From Lutispora saccharofermentans (GTDB lineage Bacteria > Bacillota > Clostridia > Lutisporales > Lutisporaceae): DNA of 64,000 bases. A model generated the notes under the pieces. That model made no database searches and was not told where the DNA came from. It was given only the letters and a program-made list of their open reading frames with translations. Position numbers and translations under genes: made by a program. The stretch spans positions 19,797 through 83,796 of the forward strand of contig NZ_JAJEKE010000020.1 of assembly GCF_024363565.1 (NCBI RefSeq), written 5' to 3'. Positions 16,935 to 26,380 of the stretch are shown piece after piece (positions within the stretch are counted from its first letter, which is position 1; every line of letters starts with the position of its first letter).

Positions 16935-19016
16935 TTATTGAATATGATCATCATCTGCTTCATTATTTCTTATAGCTTTAAGAGCCTTTAGTCCAAAATC
17001 TGTTATTTCCGTACCTCCTCTTCCTCTGGAAACTTCTACTACTCTATATAGCTTTAAATCCAAAATTATATTCCTTATTTCTTGTTCAGTCAAATAGATA
17101 TTTTTCTCCGCAGCAATTTTCGATATACTTCTTCTTCCAAGGCGGTATTTGTTCATAAAGCTTTTTTCTAATTCTTCCATTATAAATAAATACTTGGATT
17201 CGTTTCCCCAAATGCTTCTTCTGAAGCTTTGTAATAAATGCTTTTCAGAATCGTTCAAAAATGTAATAACAGTATGTTCCGGCAAGAATGAATTAATATC
17301 AGTTGAATTTATTTGTCTTTTACCAATATACATTAACCGTTCGACAAAATTTCTTAACTCTCTTACATTTCCTTCCCAATCATATTTATATATTTTATTT
17401 AACACCTCATCCGTCAGTTGGAAATCCGCATTCATCTGCTTTTTAAGGAATTGGATAAGCATAGGGATATCTTCCTTTCTATGACGCAAAGGGGGTATAT
17501 TAAGCGGTAGAACATTCAATCTGTAATATAAATCCTTTCTGAACTTTTTCTCCTTAACAAGTTCTTTCAGGTCATTGTTCGTTGCAGCTATGATTCTGAC
17601 ATCAACACTTATTACATTATCTCCCCCTATTCTTACCACTTCTTTTTCCTGTAGAACTCTAAGAAGCCTTGACTGAAGACTTAAAGCCAGTTCGCTTATT
17701 TCATCAAGAAACAAAGTACCTTGATGTGCTAACTCAAAATAACCTAACTTTCCTCCTTTTTTTGCACCGGTAAATGCACCTTCATTATATCCAAACAGTT
17801 CACTTTCTAGCAAGTTTTCCGGAATCGCTCCGCAATTTACTGCAATAAATTGATAATCCTTTCTTTTAGAACTGTTATGGATGGCTTGGGCAAATAGTTC
17901 CTTGCCTGTTCCGCTTTCACCGCAAATCAGTATAGAAGAGTCTGAAAGAGCCATTTTTTCGGCTGTTTCTTTAGCATAATTTATTGCAGAGCTTTGTCCA
18001 ATAATATCGCAAAAATTATATTTTGCTTTATGTCCTTTAGCAAGTATTTGCTTTCTGAGATTATGTTGTTGCTTTTCAGTATCTGTAAATTCTTTTATCA
18101 GAACTATACAGCTTTTAATGTTGTCTATGTTAATAATCGGATAAATAGATAAAACAATATAATTTCCTTTATACTTAATCACTCTTCTTTTAACAGGCTT
18201 TCTTGTCTTCATTACTTCTGTAAATGATAAATCACCAATAATTTCTTCGTAATATTTCCCTATAGCATTTTCCTTTATTGTCCCTATGATCTTTTCTGCA
18301 GCATCATTTAAAAAACATATTACTCCATTAGAGTTCAACCCGATTATTCCCTCATCTAAAATTTGCAGCATCAAATCTAATTGTTTCTCAAGTACATTCG
18401 TTTTTCCAAGAAGACTTTCTATCCCATAGCTATTTTCAACCAAACTTTCAAAGTAATTCACAAAGTCGTAAGTTTGAAGCAGGTAATCCAACCCCAGTTT
18501 TATTGCAATATCAACTATAGTTTTTACAGATAAAACTCTATGCCCCAAATCAATTATTTCACTGATATTCTTAGGTACAAGCTTCGCTTCTCCCGGTGTA
18601 ACCGCTATATTGACATCCGGTGCTATTTCTTTGCCAGGGTAATAAGGTACAAAATCTATGTGAGCAACACCATATTGATATATTAATGCAATAGTGTCTA
18701 TTGCCATTTCAGCATTAATGTTGACCAACAGTACCTTTGTATTTTCCGGGATACTCATGATTTTTTCCAGTGCATGTTTTTTTAAAGTAATATCTGCAAT
18801 TATAATATCACCGCAATTGCTGACCTGCCTTTTTACCTCTTCATATATTGAATGTGTAGATACTAAAACTATATCGGCATTAATATTCGAAATGCTCCTA
18901 TCTTCAACGGAGTAAAGCTCAATATCAACATTATCCTTAAATAAGGCTTTTAATTGTTCACAGTAATACTGTGTGCTTTTCCGTTCATGAGCTGCAATGG
19001 CAATTCTCTTATTCAT
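16935..19016 (-). CDS. Sigma-54-dependent activator with PrpR-like sensor, PAS and a winged-helix C-terminus
   Basis: A 693-residue enhancer-binding protein. Residues 1-190 resemble the PrpR-type N-terminal sensor (MNKRIAIAAHERKSTQYYC; ADIVLVSTHS). Residues 210-320 are a PAS domain (ILDEGIIGLNSNGVICFLND). Residues 335-570 are the AAA+ module with Walker A GESGTGKE, sigma-54 loop GAFTGAKKGGK, TLFLDEISEL and FRKDLYYRLNV. The usual Fis-type helix-turn-helix is absent. Instead the last 70 residues (RRSISKIAAEKNIYLTEQEI, then VVEVSRGRGGTEIT) look like a winged helix. It lies just upstream of hutH in the same direction and is its likely activator. It may also control the NhaC operon at 30 kb through a shared inverted repeat. 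Confidence 0.88.
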   Translation of the reverse strand: MNKRIAIAAHERKSTQYYCEQLKALFKDNVDIELYSVEDRSISNINADIVLVSTHSIYEEVKRQVSNCGDIIIADITLKKHALEKIMSIPENTKVLLVNINAEMAIDTIALIYQYGVAHIDFVPYYPGKEIAPDVNIAVTPGEAKLVPKNISEIIDLGHRVLSVKTIVDIAIKLGLDYLLQTYDFVNYFESLVENSYGIESLLGKTNVLEKQLDLMLQILDEGIIGLNSNGVICFLNDAAEKIIGTIKENAIGKYYEEIIGDLSFTEVMKTRKPVKRRVIKYKGNYIVLSIYPIINIDNIKSCIVLIKEFTDTEKQQHNLRKQILAKGHKAKYNFCDIIGQSSAINYAKETAEKMALSDSSILICGESGTGKELFAQAIHNSSKRKDYQFIAVNCGAIPENLLESELFGYNEGAFTGAKKGGKLGYFELAHQGTLFLDEISELALSLQSRLLRVLQEKEVVRIGGDNVISVDVRIIAATNNDLKELVKEKKFRKDLYYRLNVLPLNIPPLRHRKEDIPMLIQFLKKQMNADFQLTDEVLNKIYKYDWEGNVRELRNFVERLMYIGKRQINSTDINSFLPEHTVITFLNDSEKHLLQSFRRSIWGNESKYLFIMEELEKSFMNKYRLGRRSISKIAAEKNIYLTEQEIRNIILDLKLYRVVEVSRGRGGTEITDFGLKALKAIRNNEADDDHIQ

Positions 19017-19162
19017 ATTAAAACCTCTTTCAACCTTAAAGTTTATTGCTTTTAGTACAATCTGAGCTTTTAAATCAAAATAATATGTTTTTATTTACAG
19101 TTATTATACATATTTAAAAATTCCTATGCAAATAAACTTGCCTTAATGCAAAGCATAAACTA

Positions 19163-19228
19163 CTTCACGTATCTTTGCAAAGGGGCTTTTCAAGTTATTA
19201 TTAACCCTTTGCACCCCTTTCCGAGATA
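19163..19228. repeat. Shared inverted-repeat regulatory-like element, copy 1
   Basis: TTTGCAAAGGGG and ACCCTTTGCA (arms TGCAAAGGG/CCCTTTGCA) lie about 150 bases upstream of the sigma-54 activator gene. A copy with conserved ends but a diverged middle is at 30227-30294, upstream of a sigma-54 promoter. Confidence 0.65.
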
Positions 19229-19238
19229 AGCGAGATAA

Positions 19239-19292
19239 GTGCCAGGCACGACGTTTAGACGGTTATTCACTTTTAAACGTCGTGCCTGGCAC
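19239..19292. repeat. Solo REP-like hairpin of the RAYT element
   Basis: Perfect 19-bp arms GTGCCAGGCACGACGTTTA and complement around a 16-base loop. The arms and the loop (GGTTATTCACTTT) match the ends of the RAYT element at 29463-30208, so this is a gene-less derivative of that element. Confidence 0.85.
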
Positions 19293-19307
19293 CTATTCTT
19301 TCTTTTA

Positions 19308-20690
19308 TCATAGTTTAATTAATTCCTCTATTGTCTTAGTATATATTTCTACTAGTTCTAGTAATCTGTCAATAGATATAAACTCATTAGGTCCATGAGC
19401 TAATTCTTCTTCATTTGGAAATACAGGTCCAAAAGCAACACAATTCTCAAAAGCCTTTGCATAAGTTCCTCCTCCAATAATTAGAGGTTCTGAGACATTA
19501 TCACCCGTATGACTAGAATATACGGACATTAAAGTTTTTATCAATTTAGAATTTTTATCAATATAAATTGGAGTAAAGTGTTCAAATTCGGAGTAATTAT
19601 ATCCTAGCTTAATTGAACTCTCTTTTAGCTTTTTATAAATGTCATCATAATTATAAGATATTGGGTATCTTATGTCATATGTCAATTTAATCTTATTATC
19701 TGTAAACTCAATTTTCCCTAAATTAAAAGTAAGTTTTCCTGAAATATCATCAGACATATCTCCAAAAATTAAATTGCCATTATAATCAAATCCAATGGTA
19801 TCAGAATAGCAATTGATGAAATTGCCTAATTCGTCATCAAAATCGGTAATCTCCATTAAAAATCTTAACAAATTACTTATAGCATTTTCTCCAAGTTCAG
19901 GTTGACTTGAATGTGAAGACTTACCTGTGCTTATTAATTCAATCTCATTATCCTCAATATTATAACTTATATTTTTATAGTTATGAATCTTTTCTTCTAT
20001 ATTTCTTATTGTTGTCTCCGTATTATATAATATTGCTTTACAATCACTAGGAACAACATTTGCTGATATGCCACCTTTAATATTCTTTATATACTTACTT
20101 TGTTCATTGAACTCTTTTTCTAAATGGAAACCCAAGATTCCTTTCTCACCATGTATTACTGGGAAATTGGCATCTGGTGTAAATGAATATGAAGGAATCT
20201 CTTCTTCTTTAACATAGTGTTTTATTCCTTTCCAACCTGTTTCCTCATTGGTACCAAATATAATTCTAACACGTTTGTTAATATTTATATTTGATTCTTT
20301 TAATAGATATAATGCATACATACAAGCTAATAGTGGACCTTTATCATCAATGGTTCCTCTTCCATATATCTTTCCGTCGTGCATTTGTGCTTCAAATGGT
20401 GGATATTTCCATCCATTTGAAGCTTCTACTACATCGATATGCCCAAGAATTCCTATCAATTCTTCACCAATACCATATTCACAATATCCAACATAATTGT
20501 CAAGATTCTTACTTCTAAATCCCAGTTTGTTTGATAAATTTAACATATAATTTAATGCATCATTAACATTTTTCCCAAATGGCATATCTTTTTCAAGATT
20601 AGACTCTATACTCTCAATTCTAACAAATTCACATAAATTTTTAACAATATCATTTTTATAACAATTTATTTTTTCTTTTAAATCTCCCAT
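19308..20690 (-). CDS. M20-family zinc dipeptidase (PepV/Sapep-like)
   Basis: A 460-residue cytosolic metallopeptidase. ATG at 20690 is preferred over ATG at 20699 because AGAAGG lies directly against the latter and 9 bases before the former. Metal-site motifs: GILGHIDVVEASNGW near residue 80, GRGTIDDKGPLLA near 110, catalytic glutamate pair GTNEETGWKG near 145, and the late GGGTYAKAF plus FGPVFPNEEELAHGPNE near 400-430. The length and the GHIDVV/DDKGP pattern fit PepV-like dipeptidases. It is 22 bases downstream of the NCS1 permease and likely ends the same operon, perhaps hydrolysing an N-acyl or dipeptide-like product of an imported compound. Confidence 0.88.
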   Translation of the reverse strand: MGDLKEKINCYKNDIVKNLCEFVRIESIESNLEKDMPFGKNVNDALNYMLNLSNKLGFRSKNLDNYVGYCEYGIGEELIGILGHIDVVEASNGWKYPPFEAQMHDGKIYGRGTIDDKGPLLACMYALYLLKESNININKRVRIIFGTNEETGWKGIKHYVKEEEIPSYSFTPDANFPVIHGEKGILGFHLEKEFNEQSKYIKNIKGGISANVVPSDCKAILYNTETTIRNIEEKIHNYKNISYNIEDNEIELISTGKSSHSSQPELGENAISNLLRFLMEITDFDDELGNFINCYSDTIGFDYNGNLIFGDMSDDISGKLTFNLGKIEFTDNKIKLTYDIRYPISYNYDDIYKKLKESSIKLGYNYSEFEHFTPIYIDKNSKLIKTLMSVYSSHTGDNVSEPLIIGGGTYAKAFENCVAFGPVFPNEEELAHGPNEFISIDRLLELVEIYTKTIEELIKL

Positions 20691-20712
20691 TATTATCATC
20701 CTTCTATTTTTA

Positions 20713-22026
20713 CTATTGTACTGCTGTTATTTGTCTTCTATATTTTATTTTCATAATGATTAAATACAATACTAATGAAAGAATCATAGTTGCAACAACA
20801 CTTGGTAATCCTAACGGACTTTGGATATATCCAAAATCTAATCCAGCTTCAAAGATTCCGCCTACTATCCAAGTTATGATAGCAGCATTATTAGCCTTTT
20901 CATTATGCTTTAAAGATAATCCTCTTTCAAGATTGAACTTTGGTAATACAAAGAAGTCAGAAATAGTTATACCTAGTATTGGGACTAAAAAGGATCCCAT
21001 CAAAAGCATCATATTAGTATACATTCCTAAATTAATTAAAGAAGCTAATCCAGATGCTCCAACTCCTAACCCGATTGCCAATTTCCATCTTTTAACTTTA
21101 GGGAATATTTCTGATAGAGCTAGAGAAGCGGAGTATAATGCGTTATCATTACTTGTCCATGCTCCCAATATAATCATTAATAGTCCCCAAAAACCTCCTA
21201 TTGACATCATAACAGTAGGAAAATCGGATGAGCCAACAAAAAGCCCTAGAAAAATAGCCGTTATTGGTTGAATTATAGCCAGAGGCATTCCTATCAGATA
21301 TAAGCCTTTAAAATTGTCACTAGTTTTTCTCGAAAAACGCATTACATCTGGTGCATTTACTGCTCCTGCTGCCATAGCACCTACTAAAATTGAGATTCCA
21401 GTAGCTAAATTCATACTCTCACCCAAAGGAGCTCTAGATATAACTTCAGAAAGAACAATATGCTCATGTAAAAAAACTCTAACTGTGCTTACAACCATAA
21501 ATAAAAACGTATATATTACAGTTGGCGTACTTAGCATTTCTATGCCTTTATATCCAACAGTTGCAGTTATCATCATTATTACACCTAAAATAAAACTAAT
21601 TACGTTAACATTTCCTTTTCCTAATATTATGACAACGCTTTCCGATAATGCTCTTACATTTATAGCATACCATCCAAAATTAACTATAAATGAAATAATT
21701 GAAACAACGTGCGACCCATTTAAACCAAAACTTTGCTTTGCAACTATATATGTTGATAATCCAGTTTCTGTCCCTATACTCCCTTGTAACGCTGTCAAAG
21801 CTATGAAAATTACAAACCCTGTAAATAGTGCAATTAAACTATTTTTAAATGAAAGTCCCCCTATAATAGCTAATCCATCAAGTATTGCCGCCATACTTAT
21901 ATAAATACCTGTCCAAACCATTGCAATTGATTGCCAAGGTTTTCTGGCAGCTTGTGGAACGGGTTCTCTAGGGTAATCTTCTCCTCTATCTAAAAAATCT
22001 GTTAAGTTATCTATAAAATTACTCAT
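20713..22026 (-). CDS. NCS1-family cytosine/purine/hydantoin-type permease
   Basis: A 437-residue protein with about 12 transmembrane segments. The N-terminal RKPWQSIAMVWTGIYISMAA, the GSIGTETGLSTYIVAKQSFG segment near residue 82 and WTSNDNALYSASLALSEIF near 285 are typical of NCS1 (CodB-like) symporters for nucleobases, allantoin or hydantoins. GGGAGG precedes the ATG. It lies between the NicX/M29-like gene upstream and the M20 peptidase downstream on the same strand, so it is probably the importer for the compound degraded by this island. The exact substrate cannot be told from sequence. Confidence 0.9.
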   Translation of the reverse strand: MSNFIDNLTDFLDRGEDYPREPVPQAARKPWQSIAMVWTGIYISMAAILDGLAIIGGLSFKNSLIALFTGFVIFIALTALQGSIGTETGLSTYIVAKQSFGLNGSHVVSIISFIVNFGWYAINVRALSESVVIILGKGNVNVISFILGVIMMITATVGYKGIEMLSTPTVIYTFLFMVVSTVRVFLHEHIVLSEVISRAPLGESMNLATGISILVGAMAAGAVNAPDVMRFSRKTSDNFKGLYLIGMPLAIIQPITAIFLGLFVGSSDFPTVMMSIGGFWGLLMIILGAWTSNDNALYSASLALSEIFPKVKRWKLAIGLGVGASGLASLINLGMYTNMMLLMGSFLVPILGITISDFFVLPKFNLERGLSLKHNEKANNAAIITWIVGGIFEAGLDFGYIQSPLGLPSVVATMILSLVLYLIIMKIKYRRQITAVQ

Positions 22027-22075
22027 AAATATAATACCTCCCAGTACAATATTGACATCTTATAAAACAGGAGTT

Positions 22076-22112
22076 AGTAAAGTAGGAAGATTTAATTCAA
22101 TCCTACTTTACT
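22076..22112. repeat. Intercistronic hairpin in the NCS1 operon
   Basis: AGTAAAGTAGGA and TCCTACTTTACT, separated by 13 bases, lie between the NicX/M29-like gene and the permease. No T-run follows, so it may act as a processing or attenuation stem rather than a full terminator. Confidence 0.55.
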
Positions 22113-22139
22113 CGTGTTAACAATCAACTAATTTATCTA

Positions 22140-23183
22140 CTATTTTCCAAGTGCATGAGCTAATACCATTAGCTCTTCATCAATAATTTTCCCTTCATTC
22201 AAGATTTGTTTCCCATCTAACCAAACACTTGAATTTAAACAAATACCATCACAATGTGATTTTGCAGGTATTCCTTCTGGTGGTGCATCCATTGGACTTA
22301 AATAGCCAAATCCCCACTGAGTACAACCCCATACACGTTCATCCTCAACAATATTTCCTGTTAGTTTCACATTTGGTCCAAAGCCATAACTTATATGGAC
22401 AGGTCTAAACATGTTAGGATCATCAAAGTTTTCTATCCAACTTTTAAATTCTTCAGCTTGTCTACCACCTTTAAACCCTACTGCTACACCATCTTTTATT
22501 TCTACATGAACTGGTTCACTTAATAATCCACATGGCGGTGTTAGGGAACCATCAAATACAATTGTTCCATTAATAGTTTCAAATTTAGGGAACCAGCAAA
22601 TTTGTCCTGGAAGGAAAGCCATCCCTGGTACTGAAGCATCCCCTACATCACAATAAATTTTTCTAGAAGGCTCGTTTTCAAATTCAATTTGAGTTCCTGC
22701 AGGTGTTGTTACCTTTACATTTTTTGCTTTATGTGTCATTTCAGTAACCCTAGACATAAATACTCTTAGCTTATCTATGTCTGTTTTTCCTATAATTCTA
22801 ATAAGTAAATCTTCATCCATTCCTACAAGGTTTAAATATCTAAGCTTCTTATTATTCGCCATTGCATTTTCAAAAGGTGTGGAATATAATAACCATTGAT
22901 TGTTAAATTCTACCCAAGCATCTGCATTACATAAAGCTGCACTTAAAGCTTCAACAGGTAACATTGGATCCGCTGCTTTCCCAACTCCATTAGGTGTCGC
23001 AGTCCATATTACCATGGGTTTAGCACCGCAGCTATAAGCACTTCTAGCTGCTGCGTTTACAACGTTTTCATTTGATTCTGTATCAGCAGTAATTATGATA
23101 GTTTCTCCTTCTTTTAACTTAAACATATCTCCCATTAGTATATCTGTAGCTTTACCTAGTTCAAATTCATATAATTTTGTCAT
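22140..23183 (-). CDS. M29 aminopeptidase / 2,5-dihydroxypyridine dioxygenase (NicX)-like metalloprotein
   Basis: A 347-residue protein related to the M29 aminopeptidase/NicX fold. The N-terminal LKEGETIIITADTESNENV near residue 22 is the usual opening, and the C-terminal SHCDGICLNSSVWLDGKQI near 310 with upstream WGCTQWGFGYLSP near 287 matches members annotated either as leucyl aminopeptidase (aminopeptidase T) or 2,5-dihydroxypyridine 5,6-dioxygenase. An oxygenase role is unlikely in an anaerobe, so a hydrolase or a non-redox reaction is more plausible. AGGAGG precedes the ATG. It is the first gene of the operon with the NCS1 permease and M20 peptidase, and PucR lies upstream. Confidence 0.7.
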   Translation of the reverse strand: MTKLYEFELGKATDILMGDMFKLKEGETIIITADTESNENVVNAAARSAYSCGAKPMVIWTATPNGVGKAADPMLPVEALSAALCNADAWVEFNNQWLLYSTPFENAMANNKKLRYLNLVGMDEDLLIRIIGKTDIDKLRVFMSRVTEMTHKAKNVKVTTPAGTQIEFENEPSRKIYCDVGDASVPGMAFLPGQICWFPKFETINGTIVFDGSLTPPCGLLSEPVHVEIKDGVAVGFKGGRQAEEFKSWIENFDDPNMFRPVHISYGFGPNVKLTGNIVEDERVWGCTQWGFGYLSPMDAPPEGIPAKSHCDGICLNSSVWLDGKQILNEGKIIDEELMVLAHALGK

Positions 23184-23334
23184 ACTTTTTCCTCCTAATT
23201 GTAATCTTAAACGTTTTCTATGGAACTTATATTAAGATATCCTGAAATTATCATAACATTTAGAAGAAATTAATTATTTGTAAAATTTATAATTAGGAAG
23301 TTATAATTTTATTATTATTACACTACTCTTGAAA

Positions 23335-24474
23335 CTATTTATCAGATGAAAGCTTGTACATCTTTTCAATAAGGCATATACATTCTAAAAATTCTAAATT
23401 TCGCTCTTCTAAACTTAAGATTGATTTAGCTTTTTGAATTCTATATCTAACAGTATTTTCATGTTGAAATAGTGCTTTTGAAGTTTTTCTATAATCGCCA
23501 TCACATTCTACATATGTAATTAAAGTATCCAAAATATTTGTATTGTATTTTTCATCATATTCAATAATAGGACCTATAAGTTCTGAAAATATTGATTTAT
23601 ACTCTACTGTATCCTTTATTAAATATAGTATCTTATATAGACTAAGCTTATTATAATAAACAATATGCGTATTGGTTGAATTTGAAAAATCCCATGATGT
23701 GATTGATTGTCTAAAAGCATCCTTTAATGATTCTATTTCATTGAAAATCCCACTAATACCAATATGTACTTCATTATGATAACCTTTAATATTGTCAATA
23801 ATGTCATTTAATTGCTCATATTTTTTATCATCAGATGTTTCCACAATAAGAAAAAATCCTAATTTATACCTTATAAATAATTTTTTGCTATTTTTGTTTA
23901 TCATAGTTCTAAATATCTCTCGTTTATTATTACTTTTAAATGTATCGGAGGAATATAATACATAATACTTTTTAAAATTATATTCTAATATTGATTTTGA
24001 TACATTAATAGCTTCAAGATTATTTAGTTTATCATGAATCAAACTATCAATTTTCATCTCCATAATTTGATCATATTGGTCTACCATTATTAATTTAGTG
24101 ATTTGATTGATGATGTCTGCATAAGGTGTTTCGCGGTCTACAATAAAAATAACAAAATCATTTGCATCTGCATATTTAATGATATCCTTTGGTAATATGG
24201 TAAAGTATTCATCAATAACACATATCCCCACAGCACCATACCGAATGTAGAATTTAATATTATTCGATAACTCATCAAGATTGTCTTTAAATATGTATAA
24301 ACTACCAATAAAAAAATCACCAGGTAATATTACTCTCTCTCCCATTCCATCTGTTCTAATAGGACAATCGGTAAAGCTTACCCTATTTATTTTTCTACTT
24401 AATCCATTTTTACCTGCAATAATTGTTGCATTCTCAAATATTGATAACCCTAAAATTGACCTTACATCCTGCAT
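23335..24474 (-). CDS. PucR-family transcriptional regulator
   Basis: A 379-residue regulator. The N-terminal MQDVRSILGLSIFENATIIA and SFTDCPIRTDGMGERVILPG (residues 1-55) match the PucR purine-catabolism sensor domain. The C-terminal NILDTLITYVECDGDYRKTS, then ALFQHENTVRYRIQKAKSIL near residue 345, is the PucR/CdaR helix-turn-helix. A GGDEF-like CdaR middle region is probable. Such proteins control purine, allantoin, amino-acid or diacid catabolism. It is encoded just upstream of and in the same direction as the NCS1 operon and is the likely local regulator. An IS1182-like element separates it from the divergent racemase-family gene. Confidence 0.88.
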   Translation of the reverse strand: MQDVRSILGLSIFENATIIAGKNGLSRKINRVSFTDCPIRTDGMGERVILPGDFFIGSLYIFKDNLDELSNNIKFYIRYGAVGICVIDEYFTILPKDIIKYADANDFVIFIVDRETPYADIINQITKLIMVDQYDQIMEMKIDSLIHDKLNNLEAINVSKSILEYNFKKYYVLYSSDTFKSNNKREIFRTMINKNSKKLFIRYKLGFFLIVETSDDKKYEQLNDIIDNIKGYHNEVHIGISGIFNEIESLKDAFRQSITSWDFSNSTNTHIVYYNKLSLYKILYLIKDTVEYKSIFSELIGPIIEYDEKYNTNILDTLITYVECDGDYRKTSKALFQHENTVRYRIQKAKSILSLEERNLEFLECICLIEKMYKLSSDK

Positions 24475-24692
24475 AAAATCACCCTCAATACATAAATTAA
24501 TTTCTCTTAAACTATATCATAATTATTGTTTTTGTCTAAATTGCAAGTTACCGTTTAAGTATACATTTTAAATTTATACAATATTTTCATCTAATAATTA
24601 TAATTTTTATAAATTTTATTGATAACTTTTATATAAAATGTATTTATAAAGATTGATTGTACCGCAATAAAATAAAATTTATAATAAACTGA

Positions 24693-26275
24693 ACCTTGAC
24701 AACTTCACAAAAGACCATTTTAAAGAAATCCAAAGAGGCAAATTTCACGAATCTCTTCAATTATGACTCATTTGAAGCCATGTAGCGATTATTTTACCCT
24801 GTTTATCAACTTCTTTATCTCAAAATGGGCGCAGGAGTTCCGTATAGCGATAAATTTGTGATTTTTGTCTTGTACCCTCCCTGCATGAATTTGATGAACC
24901 TCTTAATATTTTGTCCTGTAACCATGATACCGCAAACCATTCTGCTTTTAATTTTGCCACGTACAGTAAGTTTTTGTAATCCGGTTCTTTTCAATGCGGA
25001 ATTGCTGCCTTCGATGCTGGCACACAGGCTTGTGTTTTCTTTTTGTTCCACTTTCATGCTCATTCGCTCTATGCCTGCTTTGACAGCTTTCACAGGAATA
25101 CGGACCACATTGTCCTTTCCTTGAGTTTTGCTATAGCATTTGTCCCGAAGTTCGTAGCCAGCACAGGCTTGATGCGGAAAGTGGGCAGAAGTTTGGCTGT
25201 TGCTTACCCTGGCTCGCGTAGGAACATAACCCATGGGACATTTGCTGATGATATAGGTTTCTGAATCTATCTCAAAGGCGGTAGCTGATAGCTTTTTGCT
25301 AGGTGTGGTTCCGCTCATATTGATAAGGTGTATTCGGATACCATTTTCTTGAGCAGTGGTGTGCACATCGGGGGAATGGAACCCTCCATCCACATACATG
25401 TCGGTGCATCAGGTTTCACTAAGTTCCAACACATACCCACTTTGCCGGACATCTCCCTTTATCCGATAGGTGGCATCTTCATCATAGGCAGATTGGAGTG
25501 AACCAGAGGAAATCTCCTTCTTTGGCTTGGCAATAAGTTTTCCGGTCTCTGCATCTACTTTAGCTTGTTCTTCAATGAATCGCTTGGTGATACGTACCTC
25601 TTCTGAGGACTGCATTTCCGGTAGATCGTTTAGCAGGTCAAGGGCTTCACGGCAAAGATTCAACAATTGTGTGAGCTTGCTATCTGCTTTCTGAGCCTTT
25701 GAGCGATAAAGGGTATCCGTCTTGAAAGTAGTGTTCCAGCACCTGGGATAAGGCTTCCGTCCGTTTGGCTTCTGGTATAGCTTTCACTGCTTTTACCAGC
25801 ACATCGTAGGTCAAAGACATTCTTCCTGCCTTTTTTATATTACTCATGAAAAGGGTGGTGTCTGTTCTCTGCTGTTCCAGAGAGATGCCTGCATGGGCAG
25901 CAAAGGACTCCAAGAGACGAATAAATTGACCGAAGAGCAAGTCTTCCTTCTCCGGATTCTCTATGCAGTATTGGTAAACACGCTCCTGGAAGTGGTTCAG
26001 CGTCGGCTCTGCAAGGTTAAGATCACCAAGGGTTTTTATTCCCAATGCATAGTTGACCATAAAGATAGGAGCCCATGATTTTTTGAGCTTTTCACGGATC
26101 CTGGGATTCATCCATTGGGTACTGTCTAACAAGGATTGCTGATTATGATTGTGGTTTTCTCTAAACATTGGTAGGTCTCCTTCATTTGTAAAGTATGGCT
26201 GTATTTTCAATTACAGTATACCATAAAATCGACCTAAAATCCAGCGTTTTCAATGGTTTGTGAAGTTTTCAATGT
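24693..26275 (-). mobile_element. IS1182-like insertion sequence, degraded
   Basis: Imperfect terminal repeats (left ACCTTGACAACTTCACAAAA; right, read inward, ACATTGAAAACTTCACAAAC; 17 of 20 identical) bound about 1.58 kb containing a broken transposase. It sits in the divergent region between pucR and the racemase-family gene and probably disturbed their original promoters. No target duplication was identified. Confidence 0.75.
24815..26210 (-). pseudogene. IS1182-family transposase, interrupted
   Basis: Three consecutive minus-strand frames (26210-25680, 25666-25409, 25399-24815) together resemble one IS1182-type DDE transposase. The first has the N-terminal LDSTQWMNPRIREKLKKSWA region, the middle one continues ITKRFIEEQAKVDAETGKL, and the last starts at the DDE catalytic strand MYVDGGFHSPDV and ends with the C-terminal GSNSALKRTGL segment. 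Stops or frameshifts near 25670 and 25405 split it, so the element is probably immobile unless trans-acting transposase exists. Confidence 0.85.
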
Positions 26276-26380
26276 ACAAATAACTCGATTATGTTAACTA
26301 TTTTTTGCGATAGAATCAACTTTAATAATAAAAATGCTTTTCAAATTACTTATAATTTTTATTAGAAAGGAGCTAGTTTA

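Noticed and set aside
19128..19150. Possible sigma-54 promoter upstream of the PrpR-like activator gene (minus-strand GGCAAG...TTTGC)
   Set aside because: The GG-to-GC spacing is 11 rather than 10 bases, which is not tolerated by sigma-54.
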